DNA from: Bacteroidales bacterium
GTDB lineage: Bacteria > Bacteroidota > Bacteroidia > Bacteroidales > UBA932
Length of the DNA: 64,000 nucleotides
Assembly (NCBI GenBank): GCA_016281435.1
Contig: JAEEIQ010000067.1
Location: 18,031-82,030, forward strand
Reading direction: 5' to 3'
Positions 24,510 to 33,585 of this stretch are shown here, in pieces. The translations under genes were made by a program, and so were the position numbers. Numbering within the stretch: the stretch's first letter is position 1; the number at the start of each line of letters is the position of its first letter. Under the pieces are notes generated by a model, which had not been told where the DNA came from, did no database searches, and saw nothing but the letters and a program-made list of their open reading frames with translations.

Positions 24510-26074
24510 AACAGATTGAACGATGTCTGCTGGACTACGCTGCAGGATTTTTCGGAGCGTACTTTCGTGGGATCCGTGTCTGAGATGTGGATGTTCGTGT
24601 TGTTCTGCCCCCTGAGGTCGTAGAAGTATTTCGGGGTTCCGTTGAGACGGATTGATGAGAAGGAGCCTTCTTCTACACTTGACAGCCTGAAAGCAGCGTT
24701 GCCGGAATGGTTGATGTCCGACACCAGCCCGTTGACGGAGAGGTCCTTCACATCGTCGAATATGCAGAGGGGCCGGATATCGGTGGCGTCAAGCATGCAC
24801 TTGACGTTGCTCATGCTGATATTCTTCGCATGACGCACGAAGAAGGCGGAGCAAGGAAGATCTCCCCACATATGGGCATCGGGATAGGCATCCTCCTTTT
24901 CGGCGACTTGCTTTTCCGGCAGCATGGCATCGTCGGTGCCTTTCGCAGTGACGATTATATTGTCAAGGATGACGTTCTCAATGAAACTACCCGGGATGGC
25001 GGTAATCGAGGATGAGTACATGGCGTTGCGGCAGGTTACGTTCGAGATGACGACGTTGCGGATCCTTCCCGGACGGGGGGGATTGTTCTTCTGGACCCCG
25101 GCCCCGCGGTTCGCCAGCCTTATGAAGATGGGGCAGCACACGTCCTCCATCACGATATTGCTGAAGGTTACACCATTAATGTCAGACCCGTCCACGCTCT
25201 CTATCGAGATTCCCGAGATGGCGCGCATCCTCTTGCCCTTTGACGAGGCCCGCACTTTTGCAAGCTCATCCGTAGGCTGGGCCTGGCGGACGGTGCAGTT
25301 GCTGAAAGTGATGTTGCGGAACGATCCGATGGTCTCAGTCCCTATCTTCAGCGCATTGCACACGGACGTGACGATGCAGTTCGTGATTGCCACATTGGCG
25401 CAGGGAATATGGTAATACGAAGGATGACGGTTCTTAAGTACTATGGCGTCATCGGAAGTGTAAATGTCGCATCCCGAGATCGTCACGTTCTTGCAGGCCT
25501 GTATGTCGATTCCGTCGTTGTTAGGGCCGTGGAGGGGATTTCTGATGACAACGTCGCGCACGGCAACATCCTGGCAGCCCAGCAGGTGCAGGGTCCAGCT
25601 TTCGGCATTGGTAAGCCTCACGCCTTTCACGATGACATTGCGGCATCCCTCAAAATACAGCATGTATCCGGGAACGGGGCGGTCATGTTCATAAAAACCG
25701 TTTGCATTGACCTTCCAGAATGCATAACCGGAGCCATCCACCGTACCATAGCCTTCCACCCCGATATTCGAAACCTTGACGGCCCGGATGAAATTCTTGG
25801 TATAGTCGTCCCTCCGGGTGCTGCCTCTCAAGACGGCGCCGGGTTCCAGATACAGGATCACCCCATCCTTCAACTCCAATGTCCCGGAATTCCATTCGCC
25901 GCGGGGCAGGACAACACGTCCTCCTCCGTCAGAGGAGCATTTGTCGATTGCCTTCTGAATGGATCCGGTGACCATCTTTCCGGGCTCGGCCCCGAAATCA
26001 CGGATGGAATAATCCGCCGAAAACGCGGCGGAGGCCATCAGGCAGAAAGCAAGTATCAAAGCGGTTCTTTTCAT
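24506..26074 (-). CDS. GH28 polygalacturonase-like enzyme
   Basis: 522 residues with a signal peptide (MKRTALILAFCLMASAAFSA). A right-handed parallel beta-helix with GH28 motifs: FGAEPG at the start, NNDGIDI at about 187, TSDDAIVLK at about 207 with the catalytic Asp pair, and ALKIGTETIGSF, the bacterial substitute of the GHG motif. ISGISIESVDGSDINGVTF is a further family block. It probably hydrolyses galacturonan or a related pectic linkage in the periplasm. The ATG at 26074 is used; the TTG at 26080 overlaps the preceding stop. Confidence 0.88.
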   Translation of the reverse strand: MKRTALILAFCLMASAAFSADYSIRDFGAEPGKMVTGSIQKAIDKCSSDGGGRVVLPRGEWNSGTLELKDGVILYLEPGAVLRGSTRRDDYTKNFIRAVKVSNIGVEGYGTVDGSGYAFWKVNANGFYEHDRPVPGYMLYFEGCRNVIVKGVRLTNAESWTLHLLGCQDVAVRDVVIRNPLHGPNNDGIDIQACKNVTISGCDIYTSDDAIVLKNRHPSYYHIPCANVAITNCIVTSVCNALKIGTETIGSFRNITFSNCTVRQAQPTDELAKVRASSKGKRMRAISGISIESVDGSDINGVTFSNIVMEDVCCPIFIRLANRGAGVQKNNPPRPGRIRNVVISNVTCRNAMYSSSITAIPGSFIENVILDNIIVTAKGTDDAMLPEKQVAEKEDAYPDAHMWGDLPCSAFFVRHAKNISMSNVKCMLDATDIRPLCIFDDVKDLSVNGLVSDINHSGNAAFRLSSVEEGSFSSIRLNGTPKYFYDLRGQNNTNIHISDTDPTKVRSEKSCSVVQQTSFNLL

Positions 26075-26076
26075 AC

Positions 26077-27429
26077 TCAAAAAGTTCTCAATTTGGATGA
26101 TTCAGTTTCCGACGGACGGCGGTCCATCTTCCGGCCGGAGATCCTGACATTGCGGAACTCGACGTCGTCTGCATATCGAAGCACATACGGCTCCGGGGCT
26201 CGTTCGAGATCCACGTCTTTCAGTAATATGCGTCCCAAGGGTTTGTCCTCGATGCCGACGGCGTAGAAACCGCATTGCCCTGAAGCACGGCCATGGATGT
26301 TTTCCACAATAAAGTTATCAAAAGTTGTCGGATGATGGCCTCCGCGCGCTCCGTGATATGCAGTTTCGAAGCGGATGAAAGCCGTCCGGACGGTGTCGCA
26401 GACAATATCCTTGACATGGACGTTCCTTATGTATCCGCCACGGTCGAGGTTCGATTTGAAATAGATTGCGCTGTGGCAGGCTCCAATGGAGATATTCTCG
26501 GCCATGACGTTCTCAACCCCTGCGGACATTTCGCTCCCTATGCAAAGTCCGTTGCACTTCGAGTTGAAGCGGCAGTTGCGGATCAGGATGTTCCTTGTCG
26601 GTACTCCCACCCTCCAGCCGTCCTGGTCGCGCCCGGCCTTGATGGCGATGGCGTCGTCTCCGCAGTCGAAGGTGCAGTCTTCAATCAGGACGTTCGAAGT
26701 GAATTCAGGGTCGCAGCCGTCGTTGTTGAGGTTGTAGCTGGAAATATTCACTCCGCGTACCGTCACGTTGTCGCACAGGACGGGATGGATGACCCAATAG
26801 GGACTGTCCAGTATCGTCACACCCTCGATCAGGACGTTCCTGCAGCCGAAAGGCTGTATCATGCTCGGGGGAAGGATCGACCTTTCCCCGAAGCACCTTT
26901 TCTCGACAGGGATCCCGTCTATCCCCATCTGGCGCAGGGTGTCTTGCTGGGCAGAGCGTTGCGGACGGAACTGGGCGAAGCTCAGGGAGGCCCTGCCGTC
27001 GAGCACCCCTTCTCCGGTGATTGCGATATCCTCCGCTTCGAATGCATAGATGAGGGGAGAATAATTGTATAATTCAGTCCCTTCGAATATGGTCCGCACG
27101 GCGGGAAGGTAGCTCCGGGTGTCGCTCCCGAATACTATCCTGGCATCCCTTTCGAGATGCAGGTCCACGTGGCTGAGAAGTATGATCGGCCCGTTGCATT
27201 CGTGTTCCCCGGCCGGGACGACCACGCGGCCGCCCCCTTCCTCGCTGCAATGCCTGATGGCTTCGTTGAGGGAAGCCCTGAAATCATTCCCTGCGGCTGG
27301 GGCATAATCCACCGCCCTGAAAGCGGGAGCGTGAATACCTTTGAGGATGCGGGTTGCTTTGGGGGTCTGGCAGCAGGATGCGATGACTGCGGCCAGAGAA
27401 AGCAAAACTATTGCCGGTTTTATATTCAT
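26077..27429 (-). CDS. GH28-like lipoprotein (exo-polygalacturonase type)
   Basis: 450 residues with a lipoprotein signal (LLSLAAVIASCC, lipobox Cys at about 19). The beta-helix carries LNNDGCDPE near 237, FDCGDDAIAIKAGRD near 258 with the catalytic Asp pair, LCIGSEMSAGVENV and AIYFKSNLDRGG, which match exo-acting GH28 enzymes that trim galacturonic acid from chain ends. It has about 25% to 30% visual similarity to the next gene, so the pair is not a recent duplication. The ATG overlaps the stop of the GH13 gene (ATGA). Confidence 0.88.
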   Translation of the reverse strand: MNIKPAIVLLSLAAVIASCCQTPKATRILKGIHAPAFRAVDYAPAAGNDFRASLNEAIRHCSEEGGGRVVVPAGEHECNGPIILLSHVDLHLERDARIVFGSDTRSYLPAVRTIFEGTELYNYSPLIYAFEAEDIAITGEGVLDGRASLSFAQFRPQRSAQQDTLRQMGIDGIPVEKRCFGERSILPPSMIQPFGCRNVLIEGVTILDSPYWVIHPVLCDNVTVRGVNISSYNLNNDGCDPEFTSNVLIEDCTFDCGDDAIAIKAGRDQDGWRVGVPTRNILIRNCRFNSKCNGLCIGSEMSAGVENVMAENISIGACHSAIYFKSNLDRGGYIRNVHVKDIVCDTVRTAFIRFETAYHGARGGHHPTTFDNFIVENIHGRASGQCGFYAVGIEDKPLGRILLKDVDLERAPEPYVLRYADDVEFRNVRISGRKMDRRPSETESSKLRTF

Positions 27430-29579
27430 CTTTTGAGAATAAGGTATTGGTATGCGGACATCGTATTACCGCTGAATGTGAACGGTTCGCCGGTGTAAAG
27501 GTCCGTATAGGTCGCAGACATGTATTCGGAGCTCAACGGAATAGCGGCAGGGCTGCCTGTGACGTTGACAAGCACAAGCACGTCTTCTCCGCCGTAGCTG
27601 CGAAGATAGCCGACAATGGCGGAAGCGCAAAGCTGCGTCGTCGTTCCTTTCCGAATGGAGGCCCTGCGGCTCAGGGCAAGCAATTTCCGGCATTCTTCCC
27701 TTGTCTGGGGATTGGCAGTCCAGTCCATGACATGCGCTGCGGTTTTGAAAAAGGAGACCTTTGTAGGATATGCGATTTCCTGGGAGCCGTAGATCATGGG
27801 TACTCCTCCCAATGTCCATGCAAGGACTGCCGCTGCCATCGCACCATCCCGGGACTGGTAGGTCTGAAGCGGCGAAGCTGCGGCAGATTTGTCATGATTG
27901 GTGGAATAACGCATCCGCGCCTTCCCGGAACCTGCAGCAGCTGCGCTTTCCATTTCCTCCGTATTGGTCGAGAAAAGGAGCGAGGACGGTTTGGCCCCGG
28001 CAAAAACCTCTTCAAGGGCATCGCAGAAATGCCAGCCGTAGTTCAGGTCGAATCCCGCGGAAAGGGTCGAAGCCGGCGCCGCCTCCGCAAGCAGGAGCAG
28101 GGACCGGTCCGGATATGAATCCCTTAACTGTGATATTATCCATGTCCAGTCCGAGGTCCGGATTCCTGTACTTTTTTCAGCAGGAACCGCAGAGTCACAG
28201 CGGAATCCGTCCACATTGGCATTGTCTATCCAGAACTTCATCAGGTCCAGGAATGCTGGTCTCAACTCCGCATAAGCCGAGGGCCAGTTGAACAGCGCTG
28301 CATCCTTACAATCCGGAGCATAGGCTTCCGCATACCAGGAAGGATGCGTTGACAGCCATTCGCAATCGGCGCCGGTATGCCTTGTGATAAAGTCAAGGAT
28401 CACGGAAATCCCCTTGTCATGTGCGGTGCCGACAAGGGTCATGAGGGAAGACATGCTTCCATACTCGCTTCCCACAGCATAAAGGTCCTTGTTGCTGTAC
28501 GGGGAACCATAAGGAGCCCTGACTATGCTCCCGTCATATATCGGCAACAGCCAGATGACGTTGCACCCCAAGGCCTTGATGTCGTCGAGGCGGGCCCTTA
28601 TGGCATCAAGCGAGGCCGCGGACGCGAACGATCTGGGGCTTGCCGAGTAGATGACCATCTCATCAAGGGAAGGGATGCCGCGGGATTTGGATCCCGAGGG
28701 CTTCCCGGCACCGAGCGTGAGGCTGGTCGTGTATTTCTTTCCAGCCTGTGTGCCGGATCCGGGCCAGCTCCTGACAAAGGATTCCGAGTCTCCTCCGGCA
28801 TATTCCACTTCTATGGTGAACGAGTCGACTGCCCTGGCTGCAAGGGGGAGCAGGAAGAAGCGCGCATTTACCGTTGCCGAGGCGTCACCTTCCGGGAAGA
28901 CGAGGGTCAGTTTATCAGACCATTGGGTCACGGTCATATCGGCGGGAGAAGAGGATGTCAGATCTATGTCCGCGGAGCACGGGAAAAGGTTGGACGACGT
29001 CTTGAGGGTCACGGACGAGACCTTGCGTCCGTAGGTGTTTTTAAGTGTGAAGTCCCAGACACAGCTGAGATGGTTCATATAAACCGTGCATCCGGAGAAG
29101 TCATTACCCGAAACCGGACCTTTGCCGGCCATCAGCACATACGACGTCCCCGACTCACGAACAGGCGGGATGGAGATGCTTACGGATCTCGGGTCCCAGC
29201 TGTTTTCATAGTCCGCAACGGCGGCTGATGCGCGGTGCAGGGAGGCATCGGATCCATATGGGCCATAAGGAAAAATGGCATATATGGAGCGCCGTTCGGG
29301 ATGGTCTTCCACCACGCCTTCGAAGACAGCCTTCTTCCCGTTCACGGACTTTGCCGTGAACACGTACGGACTGCTTCCGTCGGCATCGGACCATATGGCC
29401 AGGCGGTCGCTCATCTCCCACAGGGCGGATCCGTCTTCCGCGACCGAAACCCGGCTCGATGAAGGGGATACTCCGATGGAGACTTTCAAAGTCCCGTCGC
29501 CTGACGGCCGGGGTTCCTTGTGGGAACAGGCCGTCAGGGACAGGATGGAAAGAATCAGTATAACGTACTTCAGTCGCAT
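27426..29579 (-). CDS. Fimbrillin-like domain fused to GH13 alpha-amylase family enzyme
   Basis: 717 residues with a lipoprotein signal (YVILILSILSLTAC). Residues from about 30 to 295 resemble a fimbrillin-like (Mfa-type) domain: VSIGVSPSSSRVSV, WSDADGSSPYVFTAKSVNG, YAIFPYGPYG and YVLMAGKGPVSGNDFSGC closely parallel the neighbouring 31456 gene. From about 310 the protein is a GH13 barrel with ILDFITRHTG, GFRCDSA (nucleophile Asp about 462), LLLLAEA (Glu about 497) and STNHDKS (Asp about 563), so catalysis is intact. The start is either 29579 (overlapping the upstream stop, TGATG) or the in-frame ATG at 29588. Confidence 0.85.
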   Translation of the reverse strand: MRLKYVILILSILSLTACSHKEPRPSGDGTLKVSIGVSPSSSRVSVAEDGSALWEMSDRLAIWSDADGSSPYVFTAKSVNGKKAVFEGVVEDHPERRSIYAIFPYGPYGSDASLHRASAAVADYENSWDPRSVSISIPPVRESGTSYVLMAGKGPVSGNDFSGCTVYMNHLSCVWDFTLKNTYGRKVSSVTLKTSSNLFPCSADIDLTSSSPADMTVTQWSDKLTLVFPEGDASATVNARFFLLPLAARAVDSFTIEVEYAGGDSESFVRSWPGSGTQAGKKYTTSLTLGAGKPSGSKSRGIPSLDEMVIYSASPRSFASAASLDAIRARLDDIKALGCNVIWLLPIYDGSIVRAPYGSPYSNKDLYAVGSEYGSMSSLMTLVGTAHDKGISVILDFITRHTGADCEWLSTHPSWYAEAYAPDCKDAALFNWPSAYAELRPAFLDLMKFWIDNANVDGFRCDSAVPAEKSTGIRTSDWTWIISQLRDSYPDRSLLLLAEAAPASTLSAGFDLNYGWHFCDALEEVFAGAKPSSLLFSTNTEEMESAAAAGSGKARMRYSTNHDKSAAASPLQTYQSRDGAMAAAVLAWTLGGVPMIYGSQEIAYPTKVSFFKTAAHVMDWTANPQTREECRKLLALSRRASIRKGTTTQLCASAIVGYLRSYGGEDVLVLVNVTGSPAAIPLSSEYMSATYTDLYTGEPFTFSGNTMSAYQYLILKR

Positions 29580-31456
29580 CAGAGCCATCTTGGATCACCG
29601 GCAGCGGCCGTCTTTACATCGGATGCGGCGACGGTAAAGTCTGACGACGCATAATTGGGGCAAAGGGCGGCGTTCGTAAGGGTTGACTGATCCGTCAGGA
29701 AGTTCAACATGTTGCCGGAGGAAGAATCCGGGGTGAATGTCAGCCATTCTACGGTGTACCAGTTGTTTGCGAATGTGTTGGTGAAGTTGGACGAGTTGCC
29801 CTCACGCAGGACCCTTCTCGTGCCTGTATTGGCATTGGTGCCTACGAACAGATTGTTTTGTACGCTTGCCGTGCCTTTGATGCCATTGATTATATCGAAG
29901 AATCCGTTCGTCGAACATGCTTTCATGTTTGCAAAGGTGTTGTTCTCGACAGTCAGCGCAAAAGAATCTGACCCCTGGGTGGCCGAATTTGTATTCAGCT
30001 TAAGGAAGGCACCTACGTACTCGATGGTGTTGTTTGTAAAGGTGACGGCGTCAACCTTATCCCTGGTCGAGCCGGAGTTGTCAAGGTTCAACAGTGCATA
30101 AGATCCGGTATAAGAAGATTTTGCCTTATAAATGCAGTTGTTGATAATTATGCTGCCTATGGTAACGGCCGTGGTTCTTGAGGAAGATCCGCTTATCTTG
30201 GTCATGACAAGGGCGTCCTTATAATCACGCATCGTACAATTGTCGAATTCTATACTTCCGATGGTGATAGATGCGCTTGTTTCGTCACTGGTCCAGAGCA
30301 CGTAAGAATTCCCCAGGCTTGAGCCCGCAACGAGGTTGATATTCTTTATCGATATGGTCTCGATGTATGAATTGTCGGTCTTGGGCGTGAAGATGGCTGC
30401 GGAACCCTGATTGATAGTGGGCCTGTTGGCAGGATCCGAATCCATCATGAACGTTGCAGAGGGATTGATCCTTGCGCTGGTTGAGAATGTGCCGCCTGGT
30501 TCAAGATAAAGCTTGACATCCTTTCCGTTACCTCCGGGTACTGCTTTCGCATTGGATATTATGGTGCCATCGTTGACTATGTTGCCGCTGGCGACGAAGT
30601 ACCATCCCCATGGTGCGTTGCTGGCCACGCCGCTTCCAAGGGTCAGGCTGTTGGACTTCCTGGCTCCGGCGGCGATGTTCAGGGTCATGCTTCCGGCTGC
30701 GAAAGTCTCATAGAGGCCATCCTCGAATTCGACATGGATATTGAAGTCAACATCCGAGCAGGACAGTGGGAAGAGGGTAAAGCGGGCCGTGACGTCGGTG
30801 CTTTTGGCCGTTGCATACTCGACCGTTACTGTTTTAGCGGTTGAGGTGGCACTGACGGACGGGGTCGCCGAGGTCAGGTCAACGGTCCCGGCGGTCGTGA
30901 AGACTCCCGAGCCGGCGCTGAAGTGGACGGCCTTGATCGCCTTGGACGAAGGATTGGAGATGTTCACGTCATAGATCCAGCAGAGATGTTTCATCGCCAT
31001 GTGGGCGCCGGAGAAGTCGTCTCCCGCCACCACGCCCTTGCCGGCCATGATGCTGTAGTTGGTTCCGTCTGCCTGTGTTGCCGGAATGGATACTGCGACC
31101 GCATCGGGCCCTCCTGAATAATCCGGCTTGTAAGGGTAGATTGCATAGGCGGCTGTCCTGGAGCCGTTGCTGGGGACTGAACCCTCAAATTCCGCGACGG
31201 TCTTTTCGGGGTTCAGGGAAGTGATGCTGAAATCATAACAGTTGGATCCGTCCACGTCGGTAAAGACGGAAAGATGGTCGGAACTGTTCCATTTCACAGC
31301 TCCGGCAGGGTCTATGTCTGTCCTTGTGCCGGCTGGATTCGCGCTGAAAGATACTTTGACGAGATTGCCGGGAGCAGTTTCATCCAGATTTTTCTGGCAA
31401 GCTGATGTCATGGCGGCCACGGCCATGAACGAAAGGATAAAGATGTTCTGTTTCAT
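29579..31456 (-). CDS. Lipoprotein: fimbrillin-like N-domain and DUF5123-like beta-helix
   Basis: 625 residues with a lipoprotein signal (lipobox Cys at about 20). The N-terminal half (about 30-270) is fimbrillin-like, matching the GH13 neighbour in VKWNSSDHLSVFTDVDG, YAIYPYKP and YSIMAGKGVVAGDDFSGA. The C-terminal half is a repetitive right-handed beta-helix (TIGSIEFDNCTMRDY, NNTIEYVGAFLKL, VENNTFANM) ending AAAGDPRWL, the ending of DUF4957/DUF5123 proteins of Bacteroidales pectin loci. It has no GH28 or lyase catalytic motif that I can see, so a surface glycan-binding role is more likely than catalysis. Confidence 0.78.
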   Translation of the reverse strand: MKQNIFILSFMAVAAMTSACQKNLDETAPGNLVKVSFSANPAGTRTDIDPAGAVKWNSSDHLSVFTDVDGSNCYDFSITSLNPEKTVAEFEGSVPSNGSRTAAYAIYPYKPDYSGGPDAVAVSIPATQADGTNYSIMAGKGVVAGDDFSGAHMAMKHLCWIYDVNISNPSSKAIKAVHFSAGSGVFTTAGTVDLTSATPSVSATSTAKTVTVEYATAKSTDVTARFTLFPLSCSDVDFNIHVEFEDGLYETFAAGSMTLNIAAGARKSNSLTLGSGVASNAPWGWYFVASGNIVNDGTIISNAKAVPGGNGKDVKLYLEPGGTFSTSARINPSATFMMDSDPANRPTINQGSAAIFTPKTDNSYIETISIKNINLVAGSSLGNSYVLWTSDETSASITIGSIEFDNCTMRDYKDALVMTKISGSSSRTTAVTIGSIIINNCIYKAKSSYTGSYALLNLDNSGSTRDKVDAVTFTNNTIEYVGAFLKLNTNSATQGSDSFALTVENNTFANMKACSTNGFFDIINGIKGTASVQNNLFVGTNANTGTRRVLREGNSSNFTNTFANNWYTVEWLTFTPDSSSGNMLNFLTDQSTLTNAALCPNYASSDFTVAASDVKTAAAGDPRWL

Positions 31457-31468
31457 AGCTGTGGATGG

Positions 31469-31606
31469 TTAAAAGTTAAACAAATCGCCCTCATCCTCGA
31501 AATCCTGGATCTCATAGCCGTTTGAAGCGGCCATCAGGCTCTGTTTCTGCTCAAACTGGATACTGATCATATCCGGAGCCATGTAGTTGAAAATGTCTTT
31601 TTTCAT
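31469..31606 (-). CDS. Small protein, 45 residues, in the PUL operon
   Basis: ATG at 31606, TAA at 31469. It encodes MKKDIFNYMAPDMISIQFEQ and 25 more residues, ending FEDEGDLFNF. It lies 13 bases after the preceding beta-helix gene stop and 12 bases before the next gene start on the same strand, so it fills an otherwise empty 163-base gap exactly. It has no signal peptide or membrane segment and is acidic at the C-terminus. The layout (Y-x-A-P-x-M, then an E/Q-rich stretch, then MAASNG and an acidic end) resembles small Bacteroidetes peptides found beside fimbrillin-like genes. Function unknown. Confidence 0.6.
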   Translation of the reverse strand: MKKDIFNYMAPDMISIQFEQKQSLMAASNGYEIQDFEDEGDLFNF

Positions 31607-31619
31607 ATGATTGAATTGG

Positions 31620-33569
31620 TTATTTCAGCCATCTGGGATCGCCTATCCCTGCTGTCCGGACGCTGGTCCCGGCTTTGAGGGTGAGGTCGAATGATGCCAG
31701 ATCGGTAAATATGTCATCGTTGTCTTCCGTATCCGGCAAGATGGAAAGGAAGTTGACGGAGCCGTTGGTCGCGTCGTCCGAGAATGTCTTCCAGCTTTTG
31801 GTGCACCAGTTGTCCTCGGTGACGGGGCTGATGGCATTTGCGCGCAGCATCCTGTATGCACCCTTGATATTGTTCGAGCCGCCGAAGAGATTCTTCTTCA
31901 GGAAGAGGCTGCCTTTATGCGTGCTTTGGGTGAAGCTGACGAAGTAGCCGTTGGCGGAGCCTTTCTGGTTGACGAAGGTATTGTTGGATATTTCAGCTTC
32001 GATGGTGCTGCTTCCGATGTTGCAGTACCAGAGATAGTATACGCCGGAAAGGGTGCTGTTCGTCAGCCTGAGTCTTGCGACTTTGTCGGACGACTGTGTC
32101 ATGTGGAAGAACGAGAATGATCCGCTGGTGTTGGCCCACTTGACGATGCAGTCGTCAACCGTGATTGAACCGATGACGCAGCCTCCTCCCAGGCGTATGT
32201 ATGCCCCGGAGTATGAACCCTCGAAAACGCAGTTCCTGGCGGAAATCGAGCCTATGTTGCAGCCTCCGGAATTGTTGAACATGCCGGCTCCGCTCTTGCT
32301 GGACGTGAACTTGACGTTGCTGAAGCTGACGGAGTCCACGACCGCTCCGCTGGTAAGGAATGTATAGGATGCGGAGCTTTTCACCGTTGCGGGTGTCAAG
32401 CCCGTGCCGGCGAGTACAAGGGTCTTGGTTATGGTGTATGAATTCGATCCGAGATCATAGACGCCATCTGACGGAAGTCCGAGTTTGATGGTCCTGAATT
32501 TCGGGTCGTCCTGCTGCTCTGAAATGACGGCAAGAAGGTTGTCGGACGGGCTCAGCTCCCAAAGCTTCGGAGAAACCTTCAAGGGAACAACGGACGTTGC
32601 AGTCTTGTTGCGGGCATCCTTTGCCACGACCTTGATGCCTGTGACATAGTCCCTTATTTCATTTCCGTCTATGTTTATGCTGAAGGAGCAGTTCCCGGCC
32701 GTGTCGTAGGCTTTTGTGCCCACCGGGCACTCGTAGTCCGTTCCGACTGCGTATGCGCTGATTTCCGTTATCCCGGTTTCACTGGAGGCCGTCCCGGAAA
32801 CGGTGCAGGCCGCGAACTCATTCACGTCAGCCATGCTCTCCACCGTCAGTTCAGGGGAAGGGAGGGCTTTGTAGTCGATGGGGAGTACGAATATCCCTTT
32901 CTTTCCGTAGCTGTCGGTTGCCGTGACCCTGATGGCGGAAGGTATCTTGTTGAGGTCATAGTCCGTAAGGGCGAAATCACCGGAACTGAAAGTCAGCTTC
33001 ATGGGGTCGGAGAAGACCTCCAGGGGCGAAACCAGTTCCGTCAGTGTGCCGCTCTCGACAAGTTCCACCGTCACGATTACGAGCGGGGAATGCGCTTCCA
33101 CCGTAAATCCGAACGCAGGGATGGGGTCTCCTTCCGCAAACTTCAGGCTTTCGGCGGAAAATGAGAGGACGGGTGCCGTCACGAGCGGATTGATCGTGAG
33201 GGAGACGGACTTGGACAGCACGGTGCCGCCTATATCCTTCGCCACTACCTTGAACGCCGCCATGTCTTCATCGTAAATCGGTCGCTCATGGATGGTGCAC
33301 AGTGTAGGTTTGTAAAAGTCCGTCACGGGACTCTTGTAGGCTTCTTCCGTTCCGTCCTTGCGGACTATGAACATGGAGACGGAAGAGAGTTCCTGTTCGG
33401 AATTGATCACGCATATGACATAGGGATTGTCCGAGACGTTCAAATCTATGTCCAGGGCGTCGAACTGGAACTCCATTTCGATTTTGCCGGGAGCCGGAGC
33501 GTCTTCCTGACAGGAAACAACGCCGGCGAGAAGGCCTGCCGCGAGAGCAATATTCAATAATCTTTTCAT
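31620..33569 (-). CDS. DUF5123-like beta-helix lipoprotein with Ig-like N-domains
   Basis: 649 residues with a lipoprotein signal (MKRLLNIALAAGLLAGVVSC). Residues about 25-340 look like a string of three Ig-like or SusE/F-like beta domains. Residues from about 360 form a repetitive beta-helix (CNIGSISARNCVFEGSYSGA, VIGSITVDDCIVKW, AEISNNTFVNQKG) ending TAGIGDPRWLK, the DUF5123-type C-terminus. It is probably a cell-surface glycan-binding or accessory lipoprotein of the Sus-like complex; no catalytic motif is visible. It shares the C-terminal domain type with the 31456 gene but differs in its N-domains. Confidence 0.78.
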   Translation of the reverse strand: MKRLLNIALAAGLLAGVVSCQEDAPAPGKIEMEFQFDALDIDLNVSDNPYVICVINSEQELSSVSMFIVRKDGTEEAYKSPVTDFYKPTLCTIHERPIYDEDMAAFKVVAKDIGGTVLSKSVSLTINPLVTAPVLSFSAESLKFAEGDPIPAFGFTVEAHSPLVIVTVELVESGTLTELVSPLEVFSDPMKLTFSSGDFALTDYDLNKIPSAIRVTATDSYGKKGIFVLPIDYKALPSPELTVESMADVNEFAACTVSGTASSETGITEISAYAVGTDYECPVGTKAYDTAGNCSFSINIDGNEIRDYVTGIKVVAKDARNKTATSVVPLKVSPKLWELSPSDNLLAVISEQQDDPKFRTIKLGLPSDGVYDLGSNSYTITKTLVLAGTGLTPATVKSSASYTFLTSGAVVDSVSFSNVKFTSSKSGAGMFNNSGGCNIGSISARNCVFEGSYSGAYIRLGGGCVIGSITVDDCIVKWANTSGSFSFFHMTQSSDKVARLRLTNSTLSGVYYLWYCNIGSSTIEAEISNNTFVNQKGSANGYFVSFTQSTHKGSLFLKKNLFGGSNNIKGAYRMLRANAISPVTEDNWCTKSWKTFSDDATNGSVNFLSILPDTEDNDDIFTDLASFDLTLKAGTSVRTAGIGDPRWLK

Positions 33570-33585
33570 CTTGGAGCCTCCTTAC

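Noticed and set aside
31469..31606. The 45-residue ORF as substrate of the radical SAM enzyme at 17874
   Set aside because: They are 12.6 kb apart in different operons, and nothing in the sequence links them.
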